Shown here piece by piece: positions 37,295-46,971 of a DNA stretch of 64,000 nucleotides. Position 1 is the first letter of the stretch; every line of letters starts with the position of its first letter. Under the pieces are notes generated by a model. The model did no database searches and was not told the origin of the DNA. It saw nothing but the letters and a program-made list of their open reading frames with translations. A program made the translations under genes and the position numbers. The DNA comes from Acetobacteraceae bacterium (lineage in GTDB: Bacteria > Pseudomonadota > Alphaproteobacteria > Acetobacterales > Acetobacteraceae), in the NCBI GenBank assembly GCA_039613835.1, contig CP154827.1, positions 528,501 to 592,500 on the forward strand, in the 5' to 3' direction.

Positions 37295-37873
37295 ATGTCC
37301 AGCTTCCACGACCAAGTGATAAAAATTCTGCCAAAACTTCGCGTTCAGGCACTTTCTCTGACGCGTAACCGTTCGGCCGCGGAGGATCTTGTGCAGGATG
37401 CGGTGTGCAATGCTTTGGCCGCGCAGGACAGCTTTATTCCCGGAACCAATTTTTCCGCCTGGATGCATCGTATTCTCAGAAACCGCTTCATCTCCGACCT
37501 GCGGAAGAAGCGCGACACGACAGATATTGATGACGTGCCCGCATCATCTTTCGCGACCAATGCGACACATGACGATAATCTTGCTCTCAATGACCTATCC
37601 CTTGCCTTATCCCGCCTCCCGGCGGATCAACGTGAAGCGCTGGTGATGGTGGTGGTTCAGGGCCTCAGTTATGAGGCACTTGCTGAGGCGACCGGATGCG
37701 CAGTTGGGACAGCAAAGAGCCGCGTATTTCGGGCACGTCGCCAGCTTGAAGCATGGCTTACAGGCGAATTACCTTCTAACGACAAGTTACGCCTGAAGGT
37801 AAGTGCTTTAAAAGCGGCTATTGATGAGCGCCGACGTTACGGCAAAGCTTACGACGACTTGTTTAATAATTGA
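37295..37873 (+). CDS. Second EcfG-like ECF RNA polymerase sigma factor
   Basis: 192 residues with region 2 LTRNRSAAEDLVQDAVCNAL and SAWMHRILRNRFISDLRKKR. Region 4 is LPADQREALVMVVVQGLSYE, ALAEATGCAVGTAKSRVFRA. It has a longer basic C-terminal tail than its neighbour and is clearly diverged, so this is not a recent tandem duplication. It ends at a 21-bp palindrome. Two stress sigma factors sharing one nepR is the interesting feature here. The stronger conservation of regions 2 and 4 makes both look functional. Confidence 0.9.
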   Translation: MSSFHDQVIKILPKLRVQALSLTRNRSAAEDLVQDAVCNALAAQDSFIPGTNFSAWMHRILRNRFISDLRKKRDTTDIDDVPASSFATNATHDDNLALNDLSLALSRLPADQREALVMVVVQGLSYEALAEATGCAVGTAKSRVFRARRQLEAWLTGELPSNDKLRLKVSALKAAIDERRRYGKAYDDLFNN

Positions 37874-37913
37874 AAACGAATGGCGACTCCACGGAGTCGC
37901 CATTCGTTTTCAA
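37870..37913. terminator. 21-bp perfect palindrome after the second sigma gene
   Basis: TTGAAAACGAATGGCGACTCC and its exact complement are separated by only 2 nt (AC). The first arm overlaps the stop codon region of the sigma gene. The 3' arm ends CGTTTTCAAG, giving a short U stretch. An intrinsic terminator is likely, but the stem is unusually long and the loop too tight, so it could also be a mini-palindromic repeat. Confidence 0.65.
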
Positions 37914-38076
37914 GAAGAATTATAAGTTGAGAAAGTATTTGTAAACCTATGAAATTAAATAATCTGTCGGCGATAATGTCGAACGGGTCGGCCGCGCGTC
38001 GTTGCAACTCGACGGCGGTCGTGCTGTTTATTAATGAAATTCTTGTCGGTCAGGATCTTATTTTCGAGGTGATGTT

Positions 38077-38256
38077 ATGGGCGCGGGAAAGGAGATCAAA
38101 CCGCAAACTGCCCGCCCAAATGACGACGCGGAGCCGGAAAACGCGTTCGATCTTTGGCTCAAGCGAGGTCTGCATGCTTTGTATGACGATATTGTAAATG
38201 AGCCTATCCCTGAGGAGCTTCTTCGCCTCATTCAGGACGATCGCGAGAAATCCTGA
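38077..38256 (+). CDS. nepR: Anti-sigma factor NepR
   Basis: Short 59-residue protein that sequesters EcfG and is itself captured by phosphorylated PhyR. The conserved NepR core is visible as ENAFDLWLKRGLHALYDDI, NEPIPEELLRLIQDD, flanked by a disordered N-terminus. GAGGTG lies 5 bases before the ATG. It is placed after the sigma genes and 60 bp before the kinase, whereas many alphaproteobacteria have nepR-ecfG. Membership follows from the core motif together with adjacency to phyR and ecfG. Confidence 0.88.
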   Translation: MGAGKEIKPQTARPNDDAEPENAFDLWLKRGLHALYDDIVNEPIPEELLRLIQDDREKS

Positions 38257-38316
38257 AACTGCGGGGATCAGAATTTGGCAGGCAGACGGTTTTGCATTGC
38301 GTGAGGGAGACCCAGA

Positions 38317-40071
38317 TTGCGCCATTTGAGACTCAATTGTCTCTCCTCGGCCGGCGCCCGGGTCATCACATTTATCGTCCTCGCGACGCTGCCGCTTGCT
38401 GCCGTCTCAGCAGTGCTGGCCTGGCATGCTTACCGCACCTCCGTCAATGGCGGCTTTGACCGCAGCCAGGCTGATCTCTTTTTCGCCAGATCTTTGATTG
38501 TTGATCAGGTCTATCGTGTCCGCCTCGGGCTTGAGGCGCTTTCCTCCCGCATTGTTACAAATGGTACGGTTCAGTTGCCTGACGTGCACATGCAGATGCC
38601 TTCAGGCACGATGTGCCGCCTTATGTTGCTGGACGAGACGGAAAAGATTATCTACCGCTTCCCGACGCCTGATGAGTCGTCACCGGATTGCGCGCCGGGG
38701 CAGCGTGCCTTTTCAAGCCATAGCTGGCTGAAAACACCGGGAGGGGAAGATCCCGCCGTCTCGCCATTTGTCGGCGTGGCGGATCAGAAGGTTTATGTCA
38801 AAGTTACGCTCAGGACGCCTTATCCGCGCCCAAATAAAAGCTTTGGGCGTGGCTTTCTCGTTGGGATCAAATATTTTCCGATTGCGGAGGCTCTGAATTA
38901 CAGCGACGCCATACGCGGTGTGATAGCGCCCAGCTTCGGGGATCTCTGGCTTTACTCGTCCCCCACCTCCACACCGCTTCCCCTTGTCACGGGAGGTCAC
39001 GCCCAGACAGCATGGACATCTTACGCCCTGGCACGCATCGCCCGAGATGCGAGAAAGAAGCTGGAGCTGGATCACTTTCAGGATGCGCGCATATCCTATT
39101 CTTACGTGCCTGTTTTCGAGGGACGGAGCCTTGTTGCAACGCGGCACCAGCAACCGAAGGAGGCGCACGCGCTTGACCTCTTCCTCGCCCGGGTCGCCTT
39201 TATCACGTTGATGCTGATCATCGAGCTCGCGCTCGTCGCGATCGCTGCCCATTTCTACCTCGTCTCACCGCTTCAAAGACTGGCGCAATCCGTCAATGTC
39301 TGGCGTCGGACAGGGCACTTCAACCCGAGTTTCCCAAGGTCCATCCCGTCGGAAGTGGCCTTCATGCTGCGGGCCTTCCGCCGTGCCACACGCGAGTTGG
39401 ATCGCCATGAGGCGGAGCTGAAACGCGCCATGCGGGAACAGGATGTGTTGATCAAAGAAATCCATCACCGCGTCAAAAACAATCTACAGATCGTGGCCTC
39501 GCTGCTGAATCTTCAGGCCAAGCGGATCAGCCAGCCCGAAGCACGGCGTGAATTTCAGGAGATCCGAGAGCGCGTCCTTGCCCTGGCGACCCTGCACCGT
39601 CATCTTTACCCTGATGGCGGGGCGGCCATCCTGCAATTGGAAAATTTCCTCGGTGAACTGGCGCGACAACTCTACGCTGTCTATGCGCCCAATTTGCTGG
39701 GGCGGGTGGAACTCGACCTCAAGCTTGATTCCGTCACGGTCACGGCGGATCAGGCTGTCCCTGTGGCGCTGATCGTCACAGAAGTCATGACGAACGCCTT
39801 CGCCCATGCCTTCTCGGGGGAACGATCCGGCGCCGTCAAACTTTCCCTCTCGCGGGATCAGGAGGTCTGCACTCTGACAATTCAGGATGACGGCATTGGC
39901 TTCGACCCGCAAAATGTTGAAAAGGAGGGCGGGCGCGAGAAGTTGGGTCTTAAACTGATCGCGGGCTTTACCAAACAGCTCGGTGGTGAAATGACACTTT
40001 CCACAACGGATGGAACACAATTTGTCCTGACCTTTATCGTCAAGCCCGTGCGTCGGATGACGTTGTCATAA
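38317..40071 (+). CDS. HisKA_2/HWE-type sensor histidine kinase, probable PhyR kinase
   Basis: 584 residues. A transmembrane helix at about 16-38, a periplasmic sensor region of roughly 250 residues, a second helix near 290-316 with a HAMP-like segment, then the HisKA_2 dimerisation domain EIHHRVKNNLQIVASLLNLQ (phosphoacceptor His near 383). The ATPase domain has an N box (TEVMTNAFAHAFSG) and GFDP. This kinase family phosphorylates PhyR in related bacteria. It starts with TTG at 38317 behind GAGGGAG and is downstream of nepR. The sensed signal is unknown. Confidence 0.88.
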   Translation: MRHLRLNCLSSAGARVITFIVLATLPLAAVSAVLAWHAYRTSVNGGFDRSQADLFFARSLIVDQVYRVRLGLEALSSRIVTNGTVQLPDVHMQMPSGTMCRLMLLDETEKIIYRFPTPDESSPDCAPGQRAFSSHSWLKTPGGEDPAVSPFVGVADQKVYVKVTLRTPYPRPNKSFGRGFLVGIKYFPIAEALNYSDAIRGVIAPSFGDLWLYSSPTSTPLPLVTGGHAQTAWTSYALARIARDARKKLELDHFQDARISYSYVPVFEGRSLVATRHQQPKEAHALDLFLARVAFITLMLIIELALVAIAAHFYLVSPLQRLAQSVNVWRRTGHFNPSFPRSIPSEVAFMLRAFRRATRELDRHEAELKRAMREQDVLIKEIHHRVKNNLQIVASLLNLQAKRISQPEARREFQEIRERVLALATLHRHLYPDGGAAILQLENFLGELARQLYAVYAPNLLGRVELDLKLDSVTVTADQAVPVALIVTEVMTNAFAHAFSGERSGAVKLSLSRDQEVCTLTIQDDGIGFDPQNVEKEGGREKLGLKLIAGFTKQLGGEMTLSTTDGTQFVLTFIVKPVRRMTLS

Positions 40072-40119
40072 GCAACCGCGCCAGGAACTTGAAAAACGGT
40101 AAATTTTTCTCCTACCTCT

Positions 40120-40137
40120 CAAAAATAACTATTTTTG
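40120..40137. repeat. Short inverted repeat in the phyK-cydD gap
   Basis: CAAAAATA and TATTTTTG are separated by 2 nt. It may be the terminator of the kinase gene or an operator of cydDC. No FNR-type TTGAT-N4-ATCAA box is present. Confidence 0.3.
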
Positions 40138-40165
40138 CCATGATCAGACGCTTATATGGCGGCAT

Positions 40166-41845
40166 ATGAATCGGGACGACAAAAATCAGGCGAAGTTATG
40201 GCTTCGGCAGCAGCAACGTCGTGTACGGGCGCAAATTCTGCCCCTCACCACCATGACGTGTGTCGATAGCATGATCGGCGTCGCGATGGCAGCGTTGATT
40301 GCCTGGGTGATCACGGCGGCAATCGGTGGGGTTGATGTCCACGTCACATCCTGCATCATCGCATTTACGGCTCTGGCGGTGGCGCGCGCTCTCCTTTCAT
40401 ATTTCCGCGAAATTGTCGCATGTCGCTGCGGTGCTCGCGCACGCGAGAATTTGCGGCAATATGTGATGCGCGCCATTTCCTCTGAAGGGCCTCAATTGCT
40501 TCGCCGCCACCATAGCGCTGAAATCTCGGCGATGGTCGTTGATCATATTGAGGCGATGGACGGTTATTTTGCGCGTTATCTGCCGATCAAGGCGTCATGG
40601 CTCATCACCCCCGCCATTGTTCTGGGTGCGGTGGCCTATGTCAAACCCGCCGCGGCTCTTATCCTGCTGGTTTCCGCTTTCATTGCCGTTATAGCTCAGG
40701 CCGTGTTCGGCATCTGGACGGGGGTTGAGGCCAGGAAGCAATTTGTCGCCATGCTGCGATTGCAAACGCGTTTTCTGGATAGGACGCGGGGCATCGCAAC
40801 ATTGGTGCTTGCCGGCGCGGTGCCGCATGAGGCGGCGCAATTGCAGATTTCAGGCGATGCGCTCCGCCAGCGGACGATGCGCGTCCTGCGCACGGCCTTC
40901 CTGTCCTCAACAGCGACGGACCTCGCTTCTGTCATCGCGCTGGTCAGTGTGGTGGTGATCCATAGTGAGCAGATCCACCACATGCTTGCCCGGCCCGGTC
41001 ACTATTCGTACGATATTTTTGCTGTATTTTTCACAATCATCTGCGTGCCGGAATTTTACAGTTCCTTTCGCGCCAAGGGGCTGACTTATCAGGATATTGC
41101 TCAGGCGGAGGCCGCCGCAGCCGAACTCGCCAGGCTACCCTTTATTGAAACGCCGCCTGATGCTCATGTTGACGAGGTCCCGCAATTCGTGACACTGGGC
41201 TTTCATAATGTTTCCTATCGCTGGCGAAGTGACAGGCCACGCATTATTGACGCCCTTACTTTCAACGTTGCGCCCGGGGAAATCCTGGTGACGGATGGGC
41301 CTTCCGGGGTCGGTAAATCGACCATTATGGAGCTGATCCTTGGCTTCATCACGCCGGAAGCTGGCAAGATCACTTTCAACGGGGTGGATGCTTCGGAAAT
41401 TTCCGCCGAGGCGCGGGCGCGCATAATAGCCTGGATCGACCAGAAACCCGTCATTTTCGCGGGCACGTTGCGGGACAACATCCTTTTTGCGAAACAGGAT
41501 GCGACGGAGGAAGCGCTTCTTCAGGCTGTCAGAAGTGCGGCCCTGGAGCCTGTTATCCGGCAATTATCCCACGGGCTTGATACATTGATGGGGGAGGGCG
41601 GTTATGGTCTTTCTGGCGGGCAGGCACAGCGCGTCGCCATCGCCCGGGCCTTCCTCAAAAATGCCCCGATACTTCTATTGGATGAACCAACAGCTCATCT
41701 CGACCCGGAGAGTGAACGGGACATTATCGACGCCATCGCGGCCCTCGCGGTCGGGAGAACGGTGATCCTCGCCAGCCACGCGAAAAAGGTGCGCGCCCTG
41801 GCGACACAGAAACTGACGGTAGGGCGCGGGCGGGCATCATTATGA
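40166..41845 (+). CDS. cydD: Thiol reductant ABC exporter subunit CydD
   Basis: Half-transporter that with CydC exports cysteine and glutathione to the periplasm and is needed to assemble cytochrome bd. The N-terminal half has six membrane helices; the family segment FREIVACRCGARARENLR follows helix two. The ATPase domain shows Walker A GPSGVGKST, signature LSGGQAQRVAIARAFL and Walker B PILLLDEPTAHLDPES. 559 residues. It overlaps cydC by 4 bp (ATGA). The cydAB genes are not in the window. Confidence 0.9.
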   Translation: MNRDDKNQAKLWLRQQQRRVRAQILPLTTMTCVDSMIGVAMAALIAWVITAAIGGVDVHVTSCIIAFTALAVARALLSYFREIVACRCGARARENLRQYVMRAISSEGPQLLRRHHSAEISAMVVDHIEAMDGYFARYLPIKASWLITPAIVLGAVAYVKPAAALILLVSAFIAVIAQAVFGIWTGVEARKQFVAMLRLQTRFLDRTRGIATLVLAGAVPHEAAQLQISGDALRQRTMRVLRTAFLSSTATDLASVIALVSVVVIHSEQIHHMLARPGHYSYDIFAVFFTIICVPEFYSSFRAKGLTYQDIAQAEAAAAELARLPFIETPPDAHVDEVPQFVTLGFHNVSYRWRSDRPRIIDALTFNVAPGEILVTDGPSGVGKSTIMELILGFITPEAGKITFNGVDASEISAEARARIIAWIDQKPVIFAGTLRDNILFAKQDATEEALLQAVRSAALEPVIRQLSHGLDTLMGEGGYGLSGGQAQRVAIARAFLKNAPILLLDEPTAHLDPESERDIIDAIAALAVGRTVILASHAKKVRALATQKLTVGRGRASL

Positions 41846-43533
41846 CGCAGGAAAACGTGACGGATCTGGAAAAACCAGCCGGAAAGGCGTTAGGCATCTT
41901 CAAACCGATCTTGCTTGTCTGGCAGCCTTATAAATGGCGTCTCACGTTCGGCGTCATATTGGCGATCCTCTCCGCCCTCATTGGCCTGACCCTGATGGGA
42001 AGTGCCGCTGCCCGTGTCGGCGGCGTCGGTGCGACGGCGCTTGTGAGTCTCCTGACCCTCCGCCTGCTGGGCGCGGGACGTGTCATTTTCCGTTATTTTG
42101 AGCGCCTTTGCGCGCATGACGCCATGTTCAGGGCATTGACCGCGACGCGCATCTGGTTTTTCCGCCATCTGGCACGGGTTTCTGACCATGGGATGGGCTT
42201 CATGCGCAGCGGGGATATGCTCTCCCGGCTGGTTCATGATGTTGACGCTTTGGACGCAATCTATCTGCGGCTGATCACGCCTTTCTGCGCGGCGATCGTG
42301 ACAATCCTGGCCATTATCTTTTTCGCCGGGGCACTGAGCTTCACCCTCGCCGTGACTTTGGGGGCCGTCGCCCTAAGCATGGTGGTTGGCCTGCCCGTTT
42401 TATCCGCTCTATGGACGTCGCGTTCCGGTGGGGACGTGTTGCGGGCACAGGGGCAATTGCGGTCCTCCGGTCTTGATTTCGCGGTCGGGCTGCGGGAGGC
42501 CCGGATCTATGGTGCTCAATCCTTGCTGGAGGGGCACGTGCAGCAGGATGCATCGCATCTGATCAAAGCTGAAGCCACGCAGGCCCGACGTCAGGCCGCA
42601 TCCGGGATGGTGTCCTATCTTTTGGGCCAGGCCATGCTTGCACTTTGCCTCATTGGGGTCGGGTCGTGTGTGGCTCATGGCAGCAGACTGACGGGCTTTG
42701 TCGCCCTGATCTTCATCCTCATTGCTGGATTGGAACTGCTTCAGGGCTTCGCCCGCACGGGCGTTCTGCTCGGGAAATTGCGTCACGCGTCGGCGCGGGT
42801 GACGGTTTTTGTGACGCAGAAACAGGCGCAGCTGCATGGCCGAAAAAACTTCGACCCCGATTTTGACCAAATCCGCTTCGACCATGTTGACTTTACATGG
42901 CAAGCGGAAAGACCGCCGGTTCTGCGTGATTGCGACTTCGTGATACGCCGTGGCCAACGCATTGCCATTATTGGCCCTTCAGGTGCCGGTAAATCGAGTC
43001 TTGTATCCCTGCTTCTGAAAGTCGTCTCGCCAACACGTGGGCGCCTGATGATTGATGATCACGGCTATGAGGAATTTGAGACAAAAGCGCTGCGTCGCCA
43101 CGTGGCCTGGCTATCACAGACGACACATATTTTTGTGGACACGATCAGGAATAATCTCTGCCTCGACGGTCATGCCTATACGGACGAAGCACTTTGGCGA
43201 GCCCTGACGCAGGCGGGTCTAGCGGACACTGTCAAAGCCCTGCCGGAGGGACTCGATCATTGGGTGGGTGAAGGCGGACGCACTTTATCCGGGGGTGAGG
43301 GGCGACGCCTAGTTTTGGCGCGTATCCTCCTCTCCGACGCGCCGATCATCGTGCTGGATGAACCAACAGCGGGTCTTGACGCTGAAACAGAGCAACAGTT
43401 CTTCCGCACGCTGAATCACGTTGTGGCGGGACGGACACTCATCATGGTGCTTCATCGCCTGACGGGTGTCGAAAAGCTTGATTCGGTGTGGAAACTGAGT
43501 AATGGTCAATTATCGGCGATTTCGACCTTCTGA
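41842..43533 (+). CDS. cydC: Thiol reductant ABC exporter subunit CydC
   Basis: Second half of the CydDC exporter. Membrane part contains VIFRYFERLCAHDAMFRALT and the WFFRHLARVSDHGMGFMRSG loop typical of CydC. Walker A is GPSGAGKSS, the signature is the slightly altered LSGGEGRRLVLARILL, and Walker B is PIIVLDEPTAGLDAET. 563 residues, start overlapping cydD by four bases, so translation is coupled. Intact. Confidence 0.9.
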   Translation: MTQENVTDLEKPAGKALGIFKPILLVWQPYKWRLTFGVILAILSALIGLTLMGSAAARVGGVGATALVSLLTLRLLGAGRVIFRYFERLCAHDAMFRALTATRIWFFRHLARVSDHGMGFMRSGDMLSRLVHDVDALDAIYLRLITPFCAAIVTILAIIFFAGALSFTLAVTLGAVALSMVVGLPVLSALWTSRSGGDVLRAQGQLRSSGLDFAVGLREARIYGAQSLLEGHVQQDASHLIKAEATQARRQAASGMVSYLLGQAMLALCLIGVGSCVAHGSRLTGFVALIFILIAGLELLQGFARTGVLLGKLRHASARVTVFVTQKQAQLHGRKNFDPDFDQIRFDHVDFTWQAERPPVLRDCDFVIRRGQRIAIIGPSGAGKSSLVSLLLKVVSPTRGRLMIDDHGYEEFETKALRRHVAWLSQTTHIFVDTIRNNLCLDGHAYTDEALWRALTQAGLADTVKALPEGLDHWVGEGGRTLSGGEGRRLVLARILLSDAPIIVLDEPTAGLDAETEQQFFRTLNHVVAGRTLIMVLHRLTGVEKLDSVWKLSNGQLSAISTF

Positions 43534-43617
43534 GGATCATTGACGGCGAAGTTGGTGATTTCATCCGCTTTATCGCAGGCGGTGAGTCGCATCGCCCCAA
43601 GCAAAGGAAGACAATAA

Positions 43618-44002
43618 ATGCGCGCTTATCTTCGCCAAATGCCGTTTGTTGCTGTTCTCGGCCTCGCTGCATGTCAGAGCGGGTCGGATCGCGACCGTTA
43701 TCCGGTATTTTTGCCCGAGATCAGTAAAACTGTCGAGCACGGCCGACGTCGTTATTGCGCGTGCCGCAAGTGATGCCATCAAGGAACATGCACGTAAGGT
43801 CACCGTCATTGGCCATGCCGAGGTCGGACGCAACCTGTCAGCGGATGAGCTTCTAGCGATAAAGCGCGCCGCAAATGTCGCGGAAGCCCTTGCACGCCAG
43901 GGTGTTGATGGGCGGATCATCCAGCAGAAATCCCGCGCCCCACGCAATGCGAAGGACGCCGTCGTTGCGTCACGGACCGTCACCATCGAGATCGACCCCT
44001 GA
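43618..44002 (+). pseudogene. OmpA-domain lipoprotein, frameshifted
   Basis: The start MRAYLRQMPFVAVLGLAAC is a lipoprotein signal (LAAC lipobox), with AAGGAAG as binding site. After FLPEISK the frame leaves at the four-A run 43726-43729. With one A fewer it continues SSTADVVIARAASDAIKEHA, KVTVIGHAEVGRNLSADELL and ends VASRTVTIEIDP at 44002. The latter part resembles the short peptidoglycan-binding OmpA-like domain (VIGHAE, RAANVAEALARQGVD). The restored length is about 127 residues. It may be a 1-nt insertion or an assembly error. Confidence 0.7.
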
Positions 44003-44058
44003 AGAAGGCCGCATCGTCCGCGTTAAGCGTCAACGCCATGTAAGGCTGCGCCCCGATC

Positions 44059-45918
44059 ATGGATGCTGAAAAGCGCCATGACCCACGTGGCGTGCTTGAA
44101 ACCGTTTTCGGTTATAGAAGTTTCCGAGGATTACAGGAGGAGGTTGTCTCTGCCGCCATGAAGGGGCAGGACCTTCTCGTCGTTATGCCGACAGGCAGTG
44201 GCAAAAGCCTGTGCTATCAATTACCGATATTATGCCGGGAGGGGATGGGACTTGTCATATCCCCGCTGATCGCGTTGATGAATGATCAGGTGGCGGCGAT
44301 GCGACAACTCGGCATTGAGGCGGCGGCACTGCATTCCGAGTTGGAGGGGGATGAGCTGGGCAAATTGCGGGACCAGCTGCGACGTGACGAAATCAAAATC
44401 CTTTATATCTCGCCGGAGCGTCTTCTGGCGTCAGGCGTGGCGTCATGGCTGAGCAGACGTCAGATTTCCCTCATCGCGATTGACGAGGCCCATTGCGTTT
44501 CCGTCTGGGGACATGATTTTCGGCCGGATTACCGAGAGCTCGCGCGCCTCCCGGGCTATTTCCCCGGTGTGCCCCGTCTTGCCCTGACCGCGACGGCGGA
44601 TCCGAATTCCCAGAAGGACATCCTCGCATCTCTCGACATGCGTGACGCACGGGAATTTGTGTCGAGCTTTCACCGCCCCAATCTTCACCTCGCGGCGCGT
44701 CCCAAAAACGCGGAGATCGCTGACCTGCTTGCCATCCTCAAAGCCCATGAGAAACATGCAAGCATCGTCTATTGCGGTACGCGCATTAAGACGGAGGTGA
44801 TCGCTAAAAAGCTTCAAAAACAAGGTTTTATCGCACTACCTTTCCATGCAGGTTTATCATCTCAGGAGAAGCGCGCCGTCCTGACGCGTTTCAGAAGCGG
44901 GGAACCACTCGTCGTGGTCGCCACGATTGCCTTCGGAATGGGCATTGACCGGCCCGATGTGCGCTGCGTCGTGCATCTCGATATGCCAGCGTCGCCGGAG
45001 GCTTATTATCAGCAGATCGGGCGCGCCGGGCGTGATGGGAAGCGCTCTCAAACCTACCTGCTTTACGGCATGGAAGATATCGCCCGCGCGCGATATTGGC
45101 TCGACCAGTCCGCTGCGCCGGAGGAGGCCCGGTCAATTGCGCGCAACCGCCTTGATGTGATGATCGCTTTTGCCGAGACAACGAAATGCCGCACCCAGCA
45201 ATTACTTGCCTGTTTTGGCGAGGATTTCGAGGGGAAGTGTGGGCATTGCGATAATTGTCAGCGGCCGCTCAAGCTTTTCGATGCGTCCATTCCCGTGCAG
45301 AAAGCGCTTTCCGCCATCTACCGTATGGGACAGCACTTTGGCGCGACGCAAGTCGTGTCCGTTTTACGTGGTCGCCTCACCACGGCCGTCGCAGCCCATG
45401 CCCATCAGCACCTAACAGTGTTCGGCACGGGGAAGGACGAGACCGAGAAATGGTGGCGTAGCCTTCTGCGCCAGCTTGTCGCGCACAACATTATCATGCT
45501 GGATGGTGAGCATAAGGTCCTGAAACTCAACGGCCAGAAAGTACGGCCCATATTACGTGGTGAGCGTGCCGTCATGCTGAAGGATGAGCGAGACCTTCAT
45601 AAGGCTGCCAGCCGTGCCGCCATGTCCGAACGTGTGTTGTCAGAGCTGACGGTCGCGGAAGAAGATGCGCCGATATTCGAGGCGCTGCGCAATTTCCGCA
45701 AGGAGGAGGCGCGGCGTCAAAACATCCCGCCTTACCTTGTGTTTCATGACAGTGTCATCGCGGCGCTCTGCGCGGAGAAGCCGCCTGATATGACAGCGCT
45801 TGAGCACATCAGGGGGTTAGGGAATAATAAAATCGCGCGCTACGGCCAGCAGATCCTGGATATTCTGCGTACGCACGGACGCACCCTTCCACGAGAGCTG
45901 GAAGCCGAGGCGGGCTAG
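44059..45918 (+). CDS. recQ: ATP-dependent DNA helicase RecQ
   Basis: 3'-5' helicase of recombination and replication repair. Motif 0 is FGYRSFRGLQEEVV, Walker A MPTGSGKSLCYQLP (residues 44-50 for PTGSGKS), and DEAH box IAIDEAHCVSVWGHDFRPDY. The RecQ-specific zinc region has CFGEDFEGKCGHCDNC, followed by a winged-helix RQC domain and a C-terminal HRDC domain (ALEHIRGLGNNKIARYGQQI). 619 residues, intact. Confidence 0.96.
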   Translation: MDAEKRHDPRGVLETVFGYRSFRGLQEEVVSAAMKGQDLLVVMPTGSGKSLCYQLPILCREGMGLVISPLIALMNDQVAAMRQLGIEAAALHSELEGDELGKLRDQLRRDEIKILYISPERLLASGVASWLSRRQISLIAIDEAHCVSVWGHDFRPDYRELARLPGYFPGVPRLALTATADPNSQKDILASLDMRDAREFVSSFHRPNLHLAARPKNAEIADLLAILKAHEKHASIVYCGTRIKTEVIAKKLQKQGFIALPFHAGLSSQEKRAVLTRFRSGEPLVVVATIAFGMGIDRPDVRCVVHLDMPASPEAYYQQIGRAGRDGKRSQTYLLYGMEDIARARYWLDQSAAPEEARSIARNRLDVMIAFAETTKCRTQQLLACFGEDFEGKCGHCDNCQRPLKLFDASIPVQKALSAIYRMGQHFGATQVVSVLRGRLTTAVAAHAHQHLTVFGTGKDETEKWWRSLLRQLVAHNIIMLDGEHKVLKLNGQKVRPILRGERAVMLKDERDLHKAASRAAMSERVLSELTVAEEDAPIFEALRNFRKEEARRQNIPPYLVFHDSVIAALCAEKPPDMTALEHIRGLGNNKIARYGQQILDILRTHGRTLPRELEAEAG

Positions 45919-45926
45919 GCGTCGGT

Positions 45927-46441
45927 TCAGAACTCCTTATCATTCATGTTCAGCACGACACGTTTTTCCCCGCCCATCAGAAAGTGGAGATCCAGCGTGA
46001 CCTATTGCGGCGCGCCCTTCTCAGGCTGAAAGCCACGGCAGACGAGGTGATACTCCCCCCACGGGGGACGAGGGTCATTTTACGTGGGATCGTAAAATGC
46101 GTGAACATCTTAGCTGCCTGCTCCGTGTCATCCTGGTTGAAATTGACTCCGTAAATAGATGGGCAGGAACCGGAACGTATCCCGGTGATGAGAAACGCCT
46201 CCTTCCCCTCATTTGTAATTTCCATATAGATATTCATGACTTCCGGATTATGGCGCGATAGTCGCAACCATCCGCGAATATTCAGGTCGCGCGCCGCGTT
46301 GAGATCGCCGGACCCGGCATTGTCTCTTCCCTCATCCATACGATCCGCGTAACAGGGAAAAGAAATCATAAGGTCAAAACGGTGCGGACGGTTTAAAACG
46401 CGTGCAAAACCTGCTGCATGACCGTATAATATTACCCCCAT
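45927..46441 (-). pseudogene. PCu(A)C-type copper chaperone-like protein, frameshifted and truncated
   Basis: The readable core GWLRLSRHNPEVMNIYMEIT, IRSGSCPSIYGVNFNQDDTE and FTHFTIPRKMTLVPRGG, followed in another frame by YHLVCRGFQPEKG, follows the PCuAC cupredoxin-like fold. The frame breaks in the six-G run near 46055-46060. A TAG then follows APQ; downstream VTLDLHFLMGGEKRVVLNMN leads to a stop at 45927. The N-terminus has only a weak hydrophobic leader ([18 protein letters not shown]), so the start is uncertain. It is divergent from nrdR and convergent with recQ. Two lesions suggest real decay. Confidence 0.6.
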
Positions 46442-46461
46442 CACAGGCACGAGGACCGGCA

Positions 46462-46971
46462 ATGCGCTGCCCATTCTGCGGTCACATGGACACCCAGGTT
46501 AAAGATAGTCGGCCTGCGGATGATGGTGCCTCTATCAGGCGGCGGCGTATCTGCCCGTCCTGCACCAATCGCTTCACCACGGTTGAACGTTTTCAGTTGC
46601 GGGAACTGGTCGTTGTTAAAAACGACAAACGCCGCGTTCCGTTTGATCGTGACAAGCTCAGTAAATCCATTCGTGTCGCCCTGCGCAAGCGTCCCGTTGA
46701 TGAGGAGCAGCAGGAGCGCCTGGTTAATAAGGTCGTGCGTCAGCTTGAGGCAATGGGGGAGGGTGAGGTTTCCTCCTCCCAGATCGGTGAGGCGGCGATG
46801 AACGCCCTCAAGACTGTCGATGAGGTGGCGTTTGTCCGGTTTGCGAGCGTCTATCTTGATTTCCGGGAGTTGGAGGCGTTTTCAAAACTGTTGACGGTCA
46901 TGCAGCAAAAGACATTTAAGGAGCCCGAACTTATGGATTCCGAAACAGATCGACCGAAGGATCAGGATTAA
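46462..46971 (+). CDS. nrdR: Transcriptional repressor NrdR
   Basis: Zinc-finger plus ATP-cone repressor of ribonucleotide reductase genes. The zinc ribbon has [20 protein letters not shown] and [18 protein letters not shown], and the ATP-cone region has [20 protein letters not shown]. The start at 46462 is defined by the conserved MRCPFC and a GAGGA upstream. 169 residues. nusB follows with no gap. The riboflavin genes that often lie between nrdR and nusB in alphaproteobacteria are absent. Confidence 0.95.
   Translation: MRCPFCGHMDTQVKDSRPADDGASIRRRRICPSCTNRFTTVERFQLRELVVVKNDKRRVPFDRDKLSKSIRVALRKRPVDEEQQERLVNKVVRQLEAMGEGEVSSSQIGEAAMNALKTVDEVAFVRFASVYLDFRELEAFSKLLTVMQQKTFKEPELMDSETDRPKDQD

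Noticed and set aside
40120..40137. FNR/CRP-type operator upstream of cydDC
   Set aside because: The inverted repeat CAAAAATA/TATTTTTG does not match the TTGAT-N4-ATCAA pattern.
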